Assembly (NCBI GenBank): GCA_965217265.1
Contig: CBDCHP010000007.1
Span: forward strand, 62,001-126,000
DNA length: 64,000 bases
Reading direction: 5' to 3'
Source: JAGRGG01 sp965217265
Lineage (GTDB): Bacteria; Pseudomonadota; Alphaproteobacteria; Geminicoccales; Geminicoccaceae
Of the stretch, positions 26,856-34,894 are shown piece by piece (within the stretch, counting starts at the first letter, position 1; each line of letters opens with the position of its first letter). The notes beneath the pieces are model-generated. The model did no database searches, was not told where the DNA came from, and was given only the letters and a program-made list of their open reading frames with translations. A program made the position numbers and the translations under genes.

Positions 26856-27896
26856 TCAGTAGACGCCGCCGAAGCCGCGCTCGATCCTGCTCTCGCCCGC
26901 CTCGGCGCCGCCCGCTTCGGTGCCGGGCGGGCGCGTGACCTTGACCGGCACGCCGCGGCGTGCCCTGGCCTCGGCCTCGACCGCGTCCCAATCAACCCGC
27001 GTCAGCGCCGCCCCGGCCTCGGCCCGCACGCGCTCGACGACGCCCTGGGCGGGGTTGGGAAAGCTCTGGTAGGTCGCTTCGAGGTGGTCGAGCTGCAGGA
27101 TGTCGGGGTGGACCTCGACGTAGAACTCGCCCGCCGACCAGCCGGTCTTGACCGGCTGCTCGACGACGTCGACCGGGGTGCCGACCGGCACGACTTCGAA
27201 CAGGTGCTCGATGTCCTCGGGATACATGCGAATGCAGCCGCGGCTGACCCGGCGCCCGACGCCGAAAGGCTTGTTGGTGCCGTGCATCAAGTAGGTCGGC
27301 CAGTCGAAATAAAGGGCGAAGTCGCCGAGCGGGTTGTCCGGCCCCGGCCCGACCACCGCCGGCAGATCGGGGTTGTCGGACCGTGCCGACGCGGTCGGGC
27401 GCCACGTCGGCGCCGCCTGCTTGCGCACGATCCGCGTCTGCCCGAGCGGGGTGTCGAAGCCCTCGCGGCCGACACCGATCGGGTGGGTCTCGACCGAGCC
27501 GTCGTTGCGAAACCAGTACAGGCGCAACTCGGATTTGTTGATGACGATGCCCCGGCGCTCGGCCGCCGGCAAGAGGTGCGCCGTCGGCAACAGGACCGGG
27601 CGGCCCGCGCCCGGCACCCAGACGTCGATGCCGGGATTGGCGGCCGAGAGTTCGAGGATGCCAAGCCCGTGCCGGCGGGCGACGTCGAGCAGCGTCTGCT
27701 GCCCGTCGGTGACGTCCCAGGCGAGCGCGCCGATCAAATCGCCCACGGGCCGCGTGGGGGGCGCGACGGCGGCTTGCGCGCGATTGATGATGCCGTGCCG
27801 GGCGACGAGGCCGGCGGCAACGAGCGTCAACAGACGCCGCCGCTTGAGCCCGCGCGGTGCAAACGGCCCTTCCCCGGTCCCGGCCGGCATCATCAC
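26856..27896 (-). CDS. L,D-transpeptidase (YkuD domain) with LysM-like N-terminal domain
   Basis: 346 residues. The start is a GTG at 27896 followed by two ATG codons, any of which could serve. The N-terminus has a twin-arginine-like signal (LKRRRLLTLVAAGL). A LysM-like stretch follows (TLLDVARRHGLGILELSAAN), then the catalytic domain: YLMHGTNKPFGVGRRVSRGC with the active Cys in SRGCIRMYPED. Such enzymes crosslink peptidoglycan through meso-diaminopimelate or attach proteins to it in the periplasm. The gene starts two to eight bases after the stop of the Lpp-like lipoprotein gene, so the two are surely co-transcribed, which suggests the lipoprotein is a substrate. A C-terminal extension of about 100 residues after the catalytic site is rich in charged residues. 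Confidence 0.93.
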   Translation of the reverse strand: MMMPAGTGEGPFAPRGLKRRRLLTLVAAGLVARHGIINRAQAAVAPPTRPVGDLIGALAWDVTDGQQTLLDVARRHGLGILELSAANPGIDVWVPGAGRPVLLPTAHLLPAAERRGIVINKSELRLYWFRNDGSVETHPIGVGREGFDTPLGQTRIVRKQAAPTWRPTASARSDNPDLPAVVGPGPDNPLGDFALYFDWPTYLMHGTNKPFGVGRRVSRGCIRMYPEDIEHLFEVVPVGTPVDVVEQPVKTGWSAGEFYVEVHPDILQLDHLEATYQSFPNPAQGVVERVRAEAGAALTRVDWDAVEAEARARRGVPVKVTRPPGTEAGGAEAGESRIERGFGGVY

Positions 27897-27898
27897 GC

Positions 27899-28162
27899 CT
27901 ACTTGCGCAGGCCGGCGCGGAAGATGCGATCCGCCTTCTCGCTCGCGGTGCGCGCCTCGAGCGCGGCCGACTCGGCGTTCGCCGCCGCGGCCTCGGACGC
28001 GGCGAGTGCCGCCGTCGCCTTGCGGTCGGCTTCCTCGGCGACGGCGCGCGTCGAGGCGAGCTCGCTGCGCATCGCGGCGTTGGGATCCTCCTTGTCGCTG
28101 CTGCAGGCGCCGAGTGTCAGCAGCGACAAGGTACTGACGCCAAGAAGGATACGGTTGCGCAT
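27899..28162 (-). CDS. Small Lpp-like alanine-zipper lipoprotein ending in Lys
   Basis: 87 residues. A lipoprotein signal ends in the lipobox LTLGAC, so the mature protein starts at Cys20 and is about 68 residues long, close to E. coli Lpp (58). The rest is one helix with Ala-rich heptads (ATAALAASEAAAANAESAAL), consistent with an alanine-zipper coiled coil. The protein ends RIFRAGLRK; Lpp likewise ends in RK, and that terminal Lys is the residue L,D-transpeptidases join to peptidoglycan. Genes for two such transpeptidases flank it. I infer a peptidoglycan-tethered outer-membrane lipoprotein. The family name is secure as an Ala-zipper lipoprotein; covalent attachment is inference. Confidence 0.85.
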   Translation of the reverse strand: MRNRILLGVSTLSLLTLGACSSDKEDPNAAMRSELASTRAVAEEADRKATAALAASEAAAANAESAALEARTASEKADRIFRAGLRK

Positions 28163-28278
28163 GGATCGACTCCCAAAGTCACGGTTGCGGGGCAGCTTAT
28201 AACAGGCTTTTGCCCCGGCTTCACCCTCCGCGCGTAGGTTGAAAAGAAACTGCGTCAATCGGGCAACGTCCCCGCCGC

Positions 28279-28770
28279 TCACGGCAGGATCTCGATCGGG
28301 GTGCCAAGGGGGACGTCGGCCCAGATGACGTCCATTTCCGCATCGGTGACGGCGATGCAGCCTTCCGTCCAGTCGAGCCGGTGATGGCCGCGACCGACGT
28401 CGCGGGTTGAGCGCGACAGGCCGTGGATCATGATGTCGCCGCCGGGATCGACGCCCAGGCTGCGTGCCCGGGCCGCGTCGGCCGGGGACGGGTAGGAGAC
28501 GCGGATCGAGCGGTAAAACCGGCTGGCCCCGTTGCGCCCGGTGAGGGTGTAGTGGCCCTCGGGCGTGCGGCCGTCGCCGGCCTGCCGCTTGGCGCCGACG
28601 GGCTCGCGGCCGAGCGCGATTTTGAAGTTGCGGACCACCTTGCCGTCGTCCATCAGGGTCATCTGCCGCTTGCTCTTGACGACGATGACGCGGTCGATCT
28701 CGGCCCAGGACGGGTACGGGATCGTCGCGGCGAGTAACACGAGAACGACGGAAGCTCGTCTGACGCGCAT
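28279..28770 (-). CDS. L,D-transpeptidase (YafK/ErfK-type catalytic domain)
   Basis: 163 residues from the ATG at 28770. A Sec signal (SVVLVLLAATIPYPSWAEID) leads into IVVKSKRQMTLMDDGKVVR, the usual start of short L,D-transpeptidases. The catalytic region reads IMIHGLSRS ... LDWTEGCIAVTDAEMD, with the active Cys in EGCIAV and its His in IHGL. GDGRTPEGHYTLTGRN is another conserved block. It lies 116 bases upstream of the Lpp-like gene on the same strand. Periplasmic; may crosslink peptidoglycan, anchor the lipoprotein, or release it (some YafK-type members cut Lpp from the wall). Confidence 0.92.
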   Translation of the reverse strand: MRVRRASVVLVLLAATIPYPSWAEIDRVIVVKSKRQMTLMDDGKVVRNFKIALGREPVGAKRQAGDGRTPEGHYTLTGRNGASRFYRSIRVSYPSPADAARARSLGVDPGGDIMIHGLSRSTRDVGRGHHRLDWTEGCIAVTDAEMDVIWADVPLGTPIEILP

Positions 28771-28908
28771 GCGGGCGGTTGCCGGAATGATTGGGCACAG
28801 GTACGACGCGTCAACTGTAACGATCGCGCCCGGGCGTGCGCAAGCGATGATGCCGTCGTGCGGCAACACCGTTTTACGCCGGGCGCCGCTTTGGCTATCA
28901 AGCCCGGC

Positions 28909-29736
28909 ATGAACAACGATCTTGAAATCATCGTCCCGGACGTCGATCGCCCGGTCCTGCTGGTCTGCGACCACGCCGGGCACCGCGTACCGGGGGGTGC
29001 GGCGGCGCTCGGCATCGACGGGTCGCGGCTTTGCCGCCACATCGGCTGGGACATCGGTGCGGCCGACGTCACGCGCGGCCTCGCCCGGCGCTTGGGCGCG
29101 CACGCGATCCTCAACCACGCCTCCAGGCTGCTGATCGACCCGAACCGCCGGCCGGGCATCCCGACCTCGATCCCGGCGGTGAGCGACGGCTGCGTCGTGC
29201 CGGCGAACGAGCGCTTGACGCGAAACGAGGCGCGGCGGCGCTTTACGTCCTACTTCGTTCCCTACCACCGGGCGATCGCGCGCTGGGTGGCGAAACGTCG
29301 GGCGCTGGGTCGGGTGCCGGCGCTGATCGCGGTGCACAGCTTCACCCCCTTGATGGAGGGCGAGCGCCGACCCTGGCACGTAGGCGTCTTGTGGCGCAAC
29401 GACGTGCGCTTGGCGGGGCCGGTCCTCGAAGGCTTGCAGGCCGATCCCGGCCTCATCGTCGGCGACAACCAGCCCTACTCGGGCCTGCGCGACTTCGGCT
29501 ACACGATCACCTTCCACGCCCAGCGCACGCGCCTGCCGCACGTGATGTTCGAGATCCGCCAGGACCTGATCGCGACGGCCGGGGACGCCGGGGCCTGGGC
29601 CGAACGCTTGGCGGGTCTCTTGGCGCCGCTGCTGGACGACGAGGCACTTTACGCCTTCTATGACGGCGACAACAAGATCGCTGCAAGGGAGATCGTCTCA
29701 TGGCGCCGCGCGAGCCAAGCCTTACCATTGGCATAG
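28909..29736 (+). CDS. N-formylglutamate amidohydrolase family protein
   Basis: 275 residues from the ATG at 28909; a GTG at 28858 would add 17 residues. Landmarks are LLVCDHAGHRVPGG, the RLLIDPNRRPG block, IAVHSFTPLM, HVGVLWRND and DNQPYSG. The family hydrolyses N-formyl-glutamate in histidine breakdown, but many members occur away from hut genes, as here, and act on unknown substrates. The end overlaps the next gene by 37 bases in a different frame. Confidence 0.88.
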   Translation: MNNDLEIIVPDVDRPVLLVCDHAGHRVPGGAAALGIDGSRLCRHIGWDIGAADVTRGLARRLGAHAILNHASRLLIDPNRRPGIPTSIPAVSDGCVVPANERLTRNEARRRFTSYFVPYHRAIARWVAKRRALGRVPALIAVHSFTPLMEGERRPWHVGVLWRNDVRLAGPVLEGLQADPGLIVGDNQPYSGLRDFGYTITFHAQRTRLPHVMFEIRQDLIATAGDAGAWAERLAGLLAPLLDDEALYAFYDGDNKIAAREIVSWRRASQALPLA

Positions 29737-30842
29737 AAGAAGAATATCTCGTCGTCGACGCGACGACCGGCAACCTCGCGATCGAGCCGCCCAAGGGCTT
29801 CATGGAGGGCTGCAAGGCGGCCTTGGGCTCTCAAGTGACGCACGAGTTCTTGCAAGCGCAGGTCGAGATCGGCACCTCGATCTGCCGCAAGGTACGCTCG
29901 GCGCGGGCGGAACTCGCCGGGCTGCGCCGGACGATCGCCGATTGCGCCCACGAGCACGGCCTTGCCCTCCTCGCCGTCTCGACCCACCCCTGGGCCAACT
30001 GGCGCGAGCAGAAGACGGTCGACATGGATCGCTACCGCATCCTGGCCGAGGATTATCAGGCGCTGGCGCGCCGCCTCGTTATCTGCGGCATGCACGTCCA
30101 CGCCGGCATCGAGGACGACGACCTTCGCATCGACCTGATGAACCAATCGACCTACTTCTTGCCGCACCTCTTGGCGCTCAGCACCTCCTCGCCGTTCTGG
30201 GAGGGCCAGACGACGGGGCTGAAGGCGTTCCGGCCGACGATCTTCGGCGACCTGCCGCGCTCGGGCTTGCCGGAGGCGTTCGCCAGCCACCGCGACTGGG
30301 AGGGGATGTTGGAGATCCTGGCCGAGAGCGGCGCCTGCACCGATCCGACCAAGATCTGGTGGGACATCCGCCCGAGCGTCAAGCACCCGACCCTGGAGAT
30401 GCGCGTCTGCGACGTCTGCACCTATCTCGACGACGCGGTCACGATCGCCGCCATCTACCAGACCCTGCTCGCCTTCCTCTACCGCCTGCGCGCCAACAAT
30501 CAGACGTGGCGGCAGTACCGGCGCCTCTTGATCGAGGACAATAAGTGGCGGGCGCAGCGTTTTGGCGTCGAGGGCGAGCTGATCGACTTCGGCCGGCGGC
30601 GCCCGGTGCCGTTCGCCGACTTGATCGAGGAGATCAAAAGCTACCTGCGCGAGGAGGCGCTCAGGCTCGGCTGCCTTGAAGAACTCGACCGCGCAAGCGA
30701 TATCGTCAAGCGCGGCACCAGCGCCGACAACCAGTTGCGCACCTACCAAGAGGCGCTGGCCGCGGGCGCCGACGAGGACGAGGCCCGCCGCGCCGTCGTG
30801 CGCTGGCTGATCAACGCCACGCTCGACGGCGTCCCGGCATGA
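29700..30842 (+). CDS. Carboxylate-amine ligase, YbdK family (GCS2)
   Basis: 380 residues. N-terminal SLTIGIEEEYLVVD is the glutamate-cysteine ligase type 2 signature. QVEIGTSICRKV, VICGMHVHAGIEDD and HPTLEMRVCDVCTYLDDAV are the other family blocks. The family shows weak gamma-glutamylcysteine ligase activity in E. coli; its true role is open. The ATG at 29700 lies within the previous gene, giving a 37-base overlap. GCAAGGGAGATCG just upstream serves as ribosome-binding site, so the overlap looks real. The stop overlaps or nearly touches the DUF1244 gene. Confidence 0.9.
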   Translation: MAPREPSLTIGIEEEYLVVDATTGNLAIEPPKGFMEGCKAALGSQVTHEFLQAQVEIGTSICRKVRSARAELAGLRRTIADCAHEHGLALLAVSTHPWANWREQKTVDMDRYRILAEDYQALARRLVICGMHVHAGIEDDDLRIDLMNQSTYFLPHLLALSTSSPFWEGQTTGLKAFRPTIFGDLPRSGLPEAFASHRDWEGMLEILAESGACTDPTKIWWDIRPSVKHPTLEMRVCDVCTYLDDAVTIAAIYQTLLAFLYRLRANNQTWRQYRRLLIEDNKWRAQRFGVEGELIDFGRRRPVPFADLIEEIKSYLREEALRLGCLEELDRASDIVKRGTSADNQLRTYQEALAAGADEDEARRAVVRWLINATLDGVPA

Positions 30843-30856
30843 CGAGGAGAACACCG

Positions 30857-31165
30857 ATGCCCAAGACCACCGACCAAGCCACCCAGGACGCGATCGACGC
30901 CGCCGTGCTGCGGCGCCTGATCCACCACCTGCAAGAGCGCACCGACGTGCAGAACATCGACTTGATGAACCTTAGCGGCTTTTGCCGCAACTGCTTGTCC
31001 AAGTGGTACCGCGCCGCCGCCCTGGAGCGGGGCGTCGAGGTCGACGACGCCGCGGCGCGCGAGCGGGTCTACGGCATGCCCTACGCCGAGTGGAAGGCCA
31101 AGCACCAGCCTGAGGCGACGCCCGAGCAGGCGGCGGCGTTCGAGGCCCAGGCGCACCCGAGTTGA
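30857..31165 (+). CDS. DUF1244 family protein
   Basis: About 102 residues. The family core is clear: LIHHLQERTDVQNIDLMNLS, then GFCRNCLSKWYRAA with its Cys pair, and YGMPYAEWKAKHQPEA. The function is unknown; the family is common in Alpha- and Gammaproteobacteria. I prefer the ATG at 30857, because GACGAGGAGA lies just upstream, over the ATG at 30839 that overlaps the preceding stop. Confidence 0.92.
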   Translation: MPKTTDQATQDAIDAAVLRRLIHHLQERTDVQNIDLMNLSGFCRNCLSKWYRAAALERGVEVDDAAARERVYGMPYAEWKAKHQPEATPEQAAAFEAQAHPS

Positions 31166-31177
31166 GGCGCCCGGGGC

Positions 31178-31891
31178 CTAGTCTGCGCCCAGCAACTCGG
31201 CGACCAGCGCCGGCACCGTCGCCGAGGCGGGGCCGATGCGGTGCTCGTCGAAGGCACTCGACGTCGCGGTGTCGGCGGCGTTGACCTCGATCAGCCGCCC
31301 GCAGCCGTGGGCGCGCACCGCCGCCGCGAAGCCGGCCGCGGGGTAGACGAGGCCCGAGGTGCCGATCGCGACGAAGAGGTCGGCCGCGGCCAGCGCCGCC
31401 TCGATCTCGTCGAGAAAGCGTGGCACCTCGCCGAACCAGACGATGTCGGGCCGGAGCCCGCCCGCGCGCTTGCAGGCGGGACAGGGGGTCCGCGCGTCGA
31501 GGTCGTCGTGCCAGACCCGCGCCGCGCCGCAGGCGGTGCAGCGGATTTTCAGCAGTTCGCCGTGCATCGGCCAGACCTCGGCGCCCCCGGCGCGGGCGTG
31601 CAGATCGTCCACGTTCTGCGTCACCAGCACGACCCGGCCGGGGTGGCGGCGCCCCAGTTCGGCGAGTGCTGTATGGGCCGGGTTCGGTGCGACGGCGGGA
31701 TCGAGAAGCGCCCGGCGGCGCGCGTTGTAGAACCGGTGTACGAGATCCTGATCGCGGTAAAACGCCCCGGGCGTCGCGACTTCCTCGGGGCGGTGGCCCT
31801 CCCAAAGGCCGTCGGCACCGCGAAAGGTCGGCAGGCCCGACTCGGCCGAGACCCCGGCCCCGGTCAGGACGACGATCGTGTCGGACGCCAA
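31178..31891 (-). CDS. cobB: NAD-dependent protein deacylase (sirtuin, CobB-like)
   Basis: 237 residues, the normal bacterial sirtuin length. Motifs: VLTGAGVSAESGLPTFRG, VTQNVDDLHARAG, the catalytic His in WPMHGELLKI, the zinc pairs CTAC and CPAC, LRPDIVWFGE and VAIGTSGLVYPAA. It removes acetyl or other acyl groups from lysines using NAD. The start is a TTG at 31891 preceded by GAGAGGGGGTGCC. The open frame continues upstream through unrelated sequence, and the nearby ATG is in another frame. The gene faces away from the gutted PfpI gene. Confidence 0.92.
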   Translation of the reverse strand: MASDTIVVLTGAGVSAESGLPTFRGADGLWEGHRPEEVATPGAFYRDQDLVHRFYNARRRALLDPAVAPNPAHTALAELGRRHPGRVVLVTQNVDDLHARAGGAEVWPMHGELLKIRCTACGAARVWHDDLDARTPCPACKRAGGLRPDIVWFGEVPRFLDEIEAALAAADLFVAIGTSGLVYPAAGFAAAVRAHGCGRLIEVNAADTATSSAFDEHRIGPASATVPALVAELLGAD

Positions 31892-32018
31892 GGCACCCCC
31901 TCTCGCATGACTGCCTCGTCGATGTCGGGCCGAACCCGCCCCGCGCGTCGGGTCGCGCTGGCGCCGATGGGCGGTCCCGTGCCCGTGCAAACCTGTTTTG
32001 AGGACTGAGGAAACGATC

Positions 32019-32324
32019 ATGGCAAGCGGGCGGTTGGATGGCAAGACCATCGCCATCGTCGCCGGCGACGGGCGAGTCGAGTTGACGGGCCCGCGCGACG
32101 CCTTGCGGATCGCCGGCGCTACCGTGCACGCCGTCTCGCCCGACGACGGGGGATTACCGGCTTCAACCACACCGAGAAGGACGACCGGAGTCGACCTCAA
32201 GAACAGCAGTGCCAAGGTCAGCGACCAGGAGGTCGTGGTCGACGGCAAACTCGTCACCAGCCGCAACCCTGGCGACCTCGGCGCCTTCACCGCTAAGACG
32301 ATCGCGGCCGTCGCGGCGGGGTAA
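32019..32324 (+). pseudogene. Internally deleted PfpI/DJ-1 family gene, catalytic core lost
   Basis: The first 45 codons (GRLDGKTIAIVAGDGRVELT ... AGATVHAVSPDDGG) match the start of PfpI-type amidotransferase-like proteins. The last 40 (VDLKNSSAKVSDQEVVVDGK, LVTSRNPGDLGAFTAK) match their end. In between, a one-base change in a G run puts the expected GFNHTEKDDR into another frame, and about 80 codons including the catalytic Cys (AxCHG) are gone. The deletion happens to restore the reading frame, so a 101-residue product could still be made, but not an active enzyme. It lies 15 bases from the 3' end of tRNA-Asn. Confidence 0.8.
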
Positions 32325-32339
32325 GGCAAAAAGTAGGGC

Positions 32340-32414
32340 TGGCTCCGGAGGAGGGATTCGAACCCCCGACCAATCGATTAACAGTCGATTGCTCTACCGC
32401 TGAGCTACTCCGGA
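32340..32414 (-). tRNA. tRNA-Asn (anticodon GTT)
   Basis: Minus strand: acceptor TCCGGAG pairs with CTCCGGA, D-arm TAGCTCAGCGGTAGAGCA, anticodon loop CTGTTAA (GTT), T-arm GGGTTCGAATCCC. The discriminator is G and CCA is encoded at 32340-32342. 75 nt. Confidence 0.97.
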
Positions 32415-32508
32415 TCGGTAAGGCCGGGCGTATAGCAGAAGCCAGCGCCCGGCGTCACGCCCTTTTTGCCGCGTCACCTTTTGCCCCGTCGCCCGCGCGG
32501 CGGGGCCG

Positions 32509-32579
32509 AGGCCCGGGCCGGAATCGAACCGACATACAAGGATTTGCAGTCCTCTGCATAGCCATTCTGCCACCGGGCC
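32509..32579 (-). tRNA. tRNA-Cys (anticodon GCA)
   Basis: Minus strand: acceptor GGCCCGG pairs with CCGGGCC, anticodon stem and loop AGGACTGCAAATCCT (GCA), T-arm GTCGGTTCGATTCCGGC. The discriminator is T. The three bases after it are CGG, so CCA is not encoded and must be added, unlike the other four tRNAs here. 71 nt. Confidence 0.95.
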
Positions 32580-32757
32580 GCGCGGGCGGTCGGCCCCGTA
32601 TGTAGCCACCGGCCGGGTTGCGGTCAACGCCCGCGGCCCGCGCGCCCCGCCCCTGATTTGTGCCGTGCCCCGTGATTGCCGCGACGGACCGGCCGGGGCT
32701 ATAAGCGGGTCCGGGTCGGCAAGGGTGGACCCGGGGTCTGGCAGCAAAGGGGCAGCA

Positions 32758-33414
32758 ATGGTCGATTACGCGCGGGCGCGCCGCAACATGGTCGAGGGCC
32801 AGCTTCGTCCCAACCGCGTCGACGATCCGCGCGTGGTCGCCGCCTTCGAGACCGTCCCGCGCGAGGCGTTCCTGCCCAAGCGCCTGCGCCCGGTCGCCTA
32901 CAACGACGAGGACATCGACCTCGGCGGCGAGCGCCACCTGATCGAGCCGATGACGCTCGCCCGGATGGTGCAGTACGCCTACCCCGCCAAGGACGACACC
33001 GCCCTAGTGCTCGGCTGCGACACAGGCTACGCGGCGGCGATCCTGGCGCGTCTCACCACGACGGTCTTCCTGCTCGCCCCCGACGCCGAAGCCCAAGCGG
33101 CCTTCGATCGCCTGCTGGAGGAGATGGAGATCGGCAACGTCGTGACGCAGGTCGGCGACGCGCGCGACGGCCTCGCCGAGCAGGGGGCGTTCAACCTGAT
33201 CCTGCTCGCCGGCAGCGTGCCCGAGGCGCCGGACGCGCTCTTGCGGCAACTCGACGACGGCGGGCGGCTCGCGGCCGTCGTCCAGCCCGAGGGGCGGCCC
33301 GGCAAGGTCACGATCGTCACCCGGGTCGGCGACAGCCACGGCCACGTCGTCCCGTTCGACGCGGCGATCCCGCCTCTGCCGGCGTTTCGGCGCACGCCCG
33401 GCTTCGTCTTCTGA
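32758..33414 (+). CDS. Protein-L-isoaspartate O-methyltransferase family protein
   Basis: 218 residues from the ATG at 32758. The N-terminus MVDYARARRNMVEGQLRPNR and VPREAFLPKRLRPVAYNDED are those of the alphaproteobacterial PIMT-like protein encoded before tolC. The SAM-binding loop reads ALVLGCDTGYAAAILARL rather than the usual E-GTGSGYxxA, so it has lost some Gly residues. Activity on isoaspartate is therefore uncertain, although the fold is clear. The next gene is tolC, 79 bases downstream. Confidence 0.85.
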   Translation: MVDYARARRNMVEGQLRPNRVDDPRVVAAFETVPREAFLPKRLRPVAYNDEDIDLGGERHLIEPMTLARMVQYAYPAKDDTALVLGCDTGYAAAILARLTTTVFLLAPDAEAQAAFDRLLEEMEIGNVVTQVGDARDGLAEQGAFNLILLAGSVPEAPDALLRQLDDGGRLAAVVQPEGRPGKVTIVTRVGDSHGHVVPFDAAIPPLPAFRRTPGFVF

Positions 33415-33493
33415 ACCCGCGGCGCCATAATCGTTTCAGTTGATCTAGGTTTGTAGTCTAGCAACTAATAGGCAATCATGCTAGGCAGTACGC

Positions 33494-34855
33494 ATGCTTC
33501 TGCGCGCCCTCGCCCTCCTGATCGTCGCGGTCCCGCTCGCGGCGCTCGCCGACGGGGTGCCGCTGATGATGGCACTCGCCAAGGCCTATGCCGAGAACCC
33601 GGCGCTCGAAGCGGCGCGGGCGCGTCTGCGCGCCGTCGACGAGGGGGTGCCGCTCGCCAAGGCGGCCGGTCGGCCGCGGCTGCGGGCCTTGGGCTCGTAC
33701 GGCATGCAGCAGACGACGCAAGCGCTCGGCGACGCCGTAGTCGAGGGGCAGGAAGCGGCGCTGCGCTTGGAGCAGACCCTCTACGACGGCGGCGCCGTGC
33801 GGGCCGAGATCGCCAAGGCGGAGGCCGACGTCGCCGCCGCGCGGGCGCGGCTGGCGAGCGTCGAGCAGGACGTGCTCCTGGCGGCGGTGCGGGCCTATAC
33901 CGGCGTCTTGCGGGCGCAGCGCGTGCTGGAGGCGGCACTCGCCAACGAGCGCCGCCTGACGGCGCGGCGGGGTGCGGCGCAGTCGCGGTTCCGTTTCGGC
34001 CAACTGACCCGAACCGACGTCGCGCTGGCCGAGGCGGGGGTCGCCGCGGCCGAGGCGCGACGCTACGGGGCCGAGGCGGCACTCCGCGCCGCGGGCGCTT
34101 CGTTCGAGCGCGTGATCGGCGACCCGCCGGGCACCCTGGTCACGCCGGGTCTGCCGTCGGACCTGCCGACGGACCTGGCGGCGGCGACCGGGGCCGCGGC
34201 CGAACATCCAAGCGTCGTCGCCGCAAGGCGGGAGCTCGAAGCCGCCGAGGCGGAGATCGACGCCGCCGTCGCGGGCGGTCGGCCGCGGCTCATCGTCAGC
34301 GGCGAGGCCGGCTACGGCCAGCGATCGGGCGCGAACGAGGGCTGGCACGAGCGTTTTGGCGTCGGCACGAGCTTCGTCGTGCCGCTCTACGCGGGCGGGG
34401 GCAACAGCGCCGCGCGGCGTCGGGTGCGCGAGCGCGTGAGCGAGCACCGCCACCTGCTCGACGACGCGAGCCGCCGCGTCGACGCCGAGACCGTCGCCGC
34501 CTGGGAAGATCTCCGCGCCGCGCGGGCGTCGCTCAAGGCGCTGGAGCGCGGCGCGCGCGCGGCGGCGCTGGCGATGGACGGCGTGCGCGTCGAGGCCGAC
34601 GTCGGCGCGCGTAGCTTCATCGACCTGCTCGACGCCGAGCAGGAGGCCTTCGAGGCCGAGGTGGCGCTGGCGCTGGGCCAGGAAGCCGAGGTCGTGGCCG
34701 CCTATCGCCTGCTCGCGGCGAGCGGGCGCCTGAGCGCTGAAACCTTGGCGCTGGATGTATCCTTATACGATCCGAGCGCCTATTATCGCGAGGTTCGCGG
34801 TCTTTGGCTCGGTGCGAAAGCGGGCGGCGGCCGCGCGGACGAGACCCGCCGTTGA
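33494..34855 (+). CDS. tolC: TolC-family outer-membrane channel protein
   Basis: 453 residues. Signal peptide MLLRALALLIVAVPLAALA, then two repeats of the TolC coiled-coil/barrel pattern: ALAKAYAENPALEAARARL near the start and AAAEHPSVVAARRELEAAEA near residue 240, with QTLYDGGAVRAEIAKAEADV and VPLYAGGGNSAARRRVRER at the two barrel strands. It forms the trimeric exit duct of type I secretion and efflux systems. The neighbours pcm-like and popZ match the common alphaproteobacterial order. No inner-membrane pump is encoded here, as is usual. Confidence 0.92.
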   Translation: MLLRALALLIVAVPLAALADGVPLMMALAKAYAENPALEAARARLRAVDEGVPLAKAAGRPRLRALGSYGMQQTTQALGDAVVEGQEAALRLEQTLYDGGAVRAEIAKAEADVAAARARLASVEQDVLLAAVRAYTGVLRAQRVLEAALANERRLTARRGAAQSRFRFGQLTRTDVALAEAGVAAAEARRYGAEAALRAAGASFERVIGDPPGTLVTPGLPSDLPTDLAAATGAAAEHPSVVAARRELEAAEAEIDAAVAGGRPRLIVSGEAGYGQRSGANEGWHERFGVGTSFVVPLYAGGGNSAARRRVRERVSEHRHLLDDASRRVDAETVAAWEDLRAARASLKALERGARAAALAMDGVRVEADVGARSFIDLLDAEQEAFEAEVALALGQEAEVVAAYRLLAASGRLSAETLALDVSLYDPSAYYREVRGLWLGAKAGGGRADETRR

Positions 34856-34894
34856 ACCAGATTTGATCGAGAGCGGCAATTTCGAGTGGACGAG

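Noticed and set aside
31892..32329. Upstream extension of the sirtuin frame
   Set aside because: The extra sequence overlaps the PfpI relic and has no sirtuin-like pattern; the TTG at 31891 has a good ribosome-binding site and gives the family length.
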